Assembly: GCA_963669155.1 (NCBI GenBank)
Contig: OZ022595.1
Coordinates: 3,979,642-4,043,641, forward strand
Reading direction: 5' to 3'
Origin: Arbacia lixula
Taxonomy: Eukaryota; Echinodermata; Echinoidea; Arbacioida; Arbaciidae
Length of the DNA: 64,000 nt
Position numbers and translations under genes: made by a program. How positions within the stretch are numbered: the stretch's first letter is position 1; each line of letters opens with the position of its first letter. The notes beneath the pieces were generated by a model that had not been told where the DNA came from, searched no databases, and was given only the letters and a program-made list of their open reading frames with translations. Below are positions 60,901-64,000 of this stretch, one piece after another.

Positions 60901-63694
60901 AAATATAGGAGTTAAATTCAATTTTGTTATTTTATACGCCAAATATTATATTTTTTCAAACAAAGGCAGAGATGGTACATTATCATTAAACGCATTTAAA
61001 TCTATGTTGAATTTTTATCGCTCTGTTGAACATTACATTTATATTAAAAATAATAAATTTGTATAATTTGACAGTAGTTGGAGAAACATAATTTTGCTGT
61101 AGATCTATTCTATTGAATATGTTATATTCAAAGTATACATTTGCTGTGGTATTGTTATAAACAGAAATATATTATGTTATGTTATATTTTGTTATTGTCG
61201 AAAGATATTATGAAATAAATATGATTTGATAAAAAAAAAAAACAATGAAAAACATAAAGTCGAAAAAACAAAGAAATACATAAGAAATTAAAAAAAACAA
61301 TAAAATTCATAAGAAAAACTTTGATATTGCCATTTTTTTAAATCCTAATTTAATAATCCTAAGAAGAGTGTCTGGACAGATATATAGTAGTTTGGGGCTA
61401 TATTTAAAGATTTACAACCAAATTATGATTTTTATGCATTTAATTAGCATAATTAATTAATTAAAAATAAATCTAAATAATTTTGGTGCAATTAACAATT
61501 TGATTTGTGGAGATTACGGCATCGGTGACGTACGTGCCAATTTTCGTCGCGATCGCGCGATCAACGGTCGAGATCTTAGGGGGGGGGGGGGCTGTTTTTG
61601 CCCCCCCACCCCCCCCCCCCCCCCCGGGCTATGCGATTTCAAAATAGCCCGGGCTATATAGGGTTAAACGGTCAGATGGAAATGTGAAAATTTCGCCATT
61701 CCTTGTTATGAGTACTCAAACATATGCAACTGAATATGTAATGTTGATAGTTTTTTTTTTAATCTAATGCCGCATATTTTTGTTTATTCATATGACTTTC
61801 TGCATGGGTACAAGCTGTTCCTTTAACAAAGATATTAGCTTGCTATATTCATGTATATACATTTGTATTAGGTTACACGCATATTATTGGTTGAGCTTAT
61901 AAGTAGCTTTACTAAGATCTTTTCCTTCGTGAATTCATTTTCAACACTTATATGTTTGTTTATATCATAAACCTCGTAAATGTCGTAAACAGACAAGTGA
62001 CGACAACCCAAGAAAAAAATGTCCCTGGCTTGCTTGTGACTAATGTGAAGACAAACGAAAACGAAGAAAATCATAATGGTACATTATTTGGTGATTATTC
62101 AGATAGTTTTGTCCATAACCTCCTTATTCTGCAGACCATATTTCCTATACTAGTTACTCCGTAACGGAGGAGTAACCATCTTATTCGTAGTATTCATTTT
62201 CATCTTTTGTAGACCATATTTCTTTATACTTTTGACTCGGAAACGGAGGACTAACCATTCTAATCCGTCGTATTCATGAATGATTTGTTCTTATTTGCTA
62301 GAGGGTCAACGCGCTACGTGTCTCGTCAATAAAGCTTTGATCGCATCGACGGCTGTACTGGCATTCCTCCTTCTGATGACCGTGACGAGTTGGATCGCAT
62401 CTCGATGTCGACCTTCTCGCTGTCCGAGGAAAACACCAGCTGATCAGGTAAAATAATGTACATGCACATACCAGTAAGACGATGGTTATTATCATAATCT
62501 CATATGTCAACTAAATTAGTCAGAATTGGCAGTTGTTGATGTTTTTCGGCCATTGGGGTTATCAATGTGGCTTAGTGAACAAGATGTTCCTGTCACAGTA
62601 CACTGGGTTATAATACGTTTATTGGTCTAATAATAAGATGACATAGATCACAGATCATGGTAATAGTACGGAAGTGCTTTGTGTTCAAATCATTTGGAAC
62701 ATTTCAATGAACAGCCTTAACGTCCTACTTTGTCTACACTGTTATGATACAGTATTTCACCTGAACGTATAGTAGCGCTTAGAAAATACTACACTGTTGT
62801 CTTTAGGTCTGCAATTGATTCTTAACAAAAGGAGCAATGTCAGTATATTAATCATATAGGGTCCACAAGAGACCACAATTCTTCGGGATAGGCATGATAA
62901 ACGTAACCCATTACCTGGGACGGGCCGGGGTCTTCGGTCTTCCCCATTCCACTATAGACAATACTGCAGCAAATAATATTAACCTTTTGCTAACGGTTTT
63001 ATTTTCTGACTTTGTGAAGTCAAAATTAGGATGTCAAAATGTTCATTAACCAACAGTGTGTTATGAGGTATTTAAGGTTCATAAATAGCCTGTTTTCTAT
63101 TGTAGGGAAAGCAAATGGTATGGAAACCATGCTGCTTAGTAGGTCTATCTGAGTGTAAAAAAATTAGTAAAAATGGATTTATAATAGAAATCTGAGATTT
63201 TTTTTAACAGATGTCATCGTTTACCCACATACCAAGGTGACCATGGAAAATTTAGGCCTTTAATTAGTTGCACAAGCTACATATAAAACAGCCCCAATAA
63301 GATGTCTTGCAGAGTGTCAACATTGCAACTCTCAATCACATGTTTTCACCAGATCACTCATGTGTACCTCGACATGACAAGGTCCAGTGGTAACACCAGT
63401 GAAGCCATAGCCATGCGTACCCTCACATCGGCTCCACTAAGTTCACATGACGTAAGCATGGGTCTTTCCCAGGTTCCCCCAAGCTGCACCAATCCGACAA
63501 CCAAACCCGCTGATCCCGTGTTCTACGAATCCGTCCCAAACGTACAGAATGTGGCAAGCTCCTCGAATTACTACGAGAACACCGACGATTTACGAGACCC
63601 CGACGAAGATGAGTTCGGCTATATCCTCCCGAACCCGAGATCAAAACAAAATGTCGAAGCGAATCCGTCGCCCCCCGCCCCTATCACACACTAG
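48944..63694 (+). CDS. Receptor gene 3: CUB-SRCR-WSC-CCP type I membrane protein
   Basis: Exons: 48944-49028 signal peptide (MSSVQLFTLLYLAC...); 49835-50170 CUB; 50915-51136 and 51568-51651 SRCR; 52118-52363 WSC; 52599-52799 CCP; 54011-54061 and 54500-54529 stalk; 62302-62447 transmembrane; 63353-63694 tail. 580 residues, frame intact, lengths and phases as in genes 1 and 2. The 5' part (exon 1 region) resembles gene 1, while CUB, transmembrane and tail resemble gene 2; SRCR is a mixture. The WSC-CCP intron is only 235 bp owing to a deletion. The intron before the transmembrane exon is 7,772 bp because of a TTAA element and a LINE nested in a MITE. The tail repeats gene 2 almost exactly and ends ...PAPITH. 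The long insertion could affect splicing, but the splice sites are unchanged. Confidence 0.85.
49325..49540 (+). pseudogene. Relic CUB exon, unit C
   Basis: Counterpart of 8518-8745 with the same extra base in the A-run after NYP. In the shifted frame the CUB sequence continues (VDIEWNIIAVLNRRILVRF...DPLNKLNDGW) to a stop. Best preserved of the three relics and closest to the unit A copy. Confidence 0.85.
51840..51947. repeat. ACGTACATT tandem/palindromic repeat in the SRCR-WSC intron, unit C
   Basis: About a dozen ATTACGTAC/GTTACGTAC units. Shares position and flanking words with 27491-27606 but is arranged differently, so it has changed length independently. Confidence 0.85.
54666..55189. 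mobile_element. Small TTAA-target DNA element, unit C only
   Basis: 524 bp with ends AGATTGCCCGTCCC / GGGACGGGCTGTCT (two mismatches) between TTAA copies at 54662-54665 and 55190-55193. The empty site CTTAAG is in unit B near 30812. The AG...CT ends recall the unit B element at 22295-23765. No coding frame. Confidence 0.78.
55742..56334 (+). pseudogene. LINE ORF1 fragment (C-terminal RNA-binding part)
   Basis: The frame is open from the element's first base, so ORF1 is cut by 5' truncation and no true start is present. IERAHRDGP...RHMLVKMLSYQDK, then ...IDDLTKLDREEKKKW resembles the RRM and C-terminal domains of L1-type ORF1 RNA chaperones. The tail after about residue 125 is Ser/Pro/His-rich. 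Confidence 0.72.
57180..57951 (+). pseudogene. LINE ORF2, endonuclease domain, disrupted by a 206-bp tandem duplication
   Basis: Starts MNSIGIYSMNAHGL. APE endonuclease motifs are IFFLQETHS, LVNVYGPN and MGGDFNFVLD. Segment 57540-57745 is repeated at 57746-57951 with two base differences, and 206 is not a multiple of three, so the frame is lost in the second copy. The second copy also has TTT changed to TTA-A, giving a stop (GATTAAG). Confidence 0.85.
57952..58880 (+). pseudogene. LINE ORF2, endonuclease end and linker before RT, frameshifted
   Basis: Resumes with KFTWHSQN...CRLDFFLISN and GFRTDHSVIIMEF (the endonuclease H-containing end). A frame change near 58100-58165 leads into SRASWVEYGEKNTRYFMNLEKR and NNKSPGTDGFPTEFYKFFF, the conserved start of L1/Tx1 RT. 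A single-base loss near 58860 shifts the frame again. Confidence 0.82.
58881..61066 (+). pseudogene. LINE ORF2, reverse transcriptase and C-terminal domain
   Basis: After one in-frame TAA (58985-58987, inside WRPISLLNTD-KLIAKCIS) the RT is open for 682 codons. Motifs: NEQTGFLPGRFIGENIR; LLFADFEKAFDKIE; CGVRQGCPLSPLLFIICSE; and the catalytic AYADDTVLYL. The C-terminus has CSLCHNYEESIEHLFWDCP, the Cys/His motif common in L1 and Tx1 LINEs. The catalytic Asp residues are all present although the full ORF2 is broken upstream. Confidence 0.88.
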
Positions 63695-64000
63695 TACGTA
63701 GAGTAACCAGATAGGAGTGAGGGTTGGGGTGGGGTAGGTGCAAATCTACACACGGACTCAATATCCAGTATGCCATCCAACACAAGTATGATATGTAAGC
63801 TTTTCACTCTGAAGTGCGTAGAGCAGTTGATGCAGAAACAAAATGGCGTAAAGCGTTTTGCACATTAAATACACAGAAATCCCATACAGGAGTAGTGTCT
63901 TGTGCGCACAATGGTTTAATCTACTGGCGCTACCATGATTGTATATTGCTCTATAACAATCCTCATGTTATCTTCCCTCATGATCACTATTTGTTATTCT
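63695..64000. other. Unit C 3' flank of gene 3
   Basis: Matches 16213-16520 and 33802-34100. No gene or signal recognised before the window ends. Confidence 0.6.

Larger units (their letters stand above)
55742..61236 (+). mobile_element. Tx1/L1-like LINE, 5'-truncated in ORF1 and inactivated, unit C
   Basis: About 5.5 kb with an 11-bp target duplication AAAAAACAATG (55731-55741, 61237-61247); the empty site is in unit B near 31360. It contains the C-terminal part of ORF1, then ORF2 with apurinic endonuclease, reverse transcriptase and a C-terminal Cys/His motif, a short 3' UTR with AATAAA (about 61214) and an oligo-A tail. Damage includes an internal 206-bp tandem duplication, frameshifts and nonsense changes. 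Confidence 0.88.
55371..61663. mobile_element. piggyBac-like MITE split by a LINE, unit C
   Basis: Same insertion as 30995-31775, between TTAA at 55367-55370 and 61664-61667; the first base is now T. The Tx1-like LINE at 55742-61236 lies inside it. C and G homopolymers are at about 55383-55412 and 61579-61625, with lengths different from unit B. Confidence 0.78.
38904..64000 (+). repeat. Tandem segmental duplication, unit C (contains receptor gene 3), continues past the window
   Basis: Third head-to-tail copy. It carries four private mobile-element insertions and has lost about 420 bp of the WSC-CCP intron. Homology to A and B continues to the last base (63695-64000 matches 16213-16520), so the array extends beyond the window. 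Confidence 0.85.

Overview
This is eukaryotic nuclear DNA: intron-rich, AT-rich and dense in transposons. It probably comes from a marine invertebrate, and an echinoderm-like deuterostome would fit the mix of SRCR, WSC, CUB and CCP domains. That is inference; nothing in the window fixes the species.

The backbone is a head-to-tail tandem array of three copies of one segment, all on the + strand. Unit A runs from about 606 to 20885, unit B from about 20886 to 38903, and unit C from about 38904 past the window end. Each unit carries one complete ten-exon gene, with coding spans 8137-16212, 24786-33801 and 48944-63694. Each gene encodes a type I membrane receptor of about 580 residues: signal peptide, one CUB-like domain, one SRCR domain split over two exons, one WSC domain, one CCP/Sushi domain, a short Thr/Ser/Glu-rich stalk, a transmembrane helix and a tail of about 110 residues. 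The tail has four tyrosine motifs (YxxM, an ITIM-like VxYxxV, YxN and a YILP site). Every ectodomain exon boundary is phase 1 and the exon lengths are identical in the three genes. All three units also keep a frameshifted relic of a second CUB exon just upstream of the working one. The family resembles an innate immune or cell-recognition receptor cluster, but no ligand or function can be read from the sequence.

The units differ mainly in mobile-element insertions. Unit A has a complete, apparently intact Ty3/Gypsy retrotransposon with identical LTRs (2471-7564) ending 572 bp before gene 1, and a related solo LTR (18349-19413). Unit B has a TTAA-target DNA transposon with a small acidic ORF (22295-23765) and a Harbinger-like deletion derivative (34411-35636). 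Unit C has a 5'-truncated Jockey/CR1-type LINE (39556-41815), a 5.35-kb foldback element (41832-47183), a small TTAA element (54666-55189) and a Tx1/L1-like LINE (55742-61236). That LINE sits inside a piggyBac-like MITE and stretches one intron of gene 3 to 7.8 kb. Units B and C share that MITE, which is absent from A.

The relationships are patchwork. Around the first exon and the relic CUB exon unit C is nearly identical to A, whereas from the working CUB exon onward it mostly matches B. This points to gene conversion or unequal exchange. The ectodomains, CUB and WSC above all, appear to differ more between copies than the neighbouring introns do.
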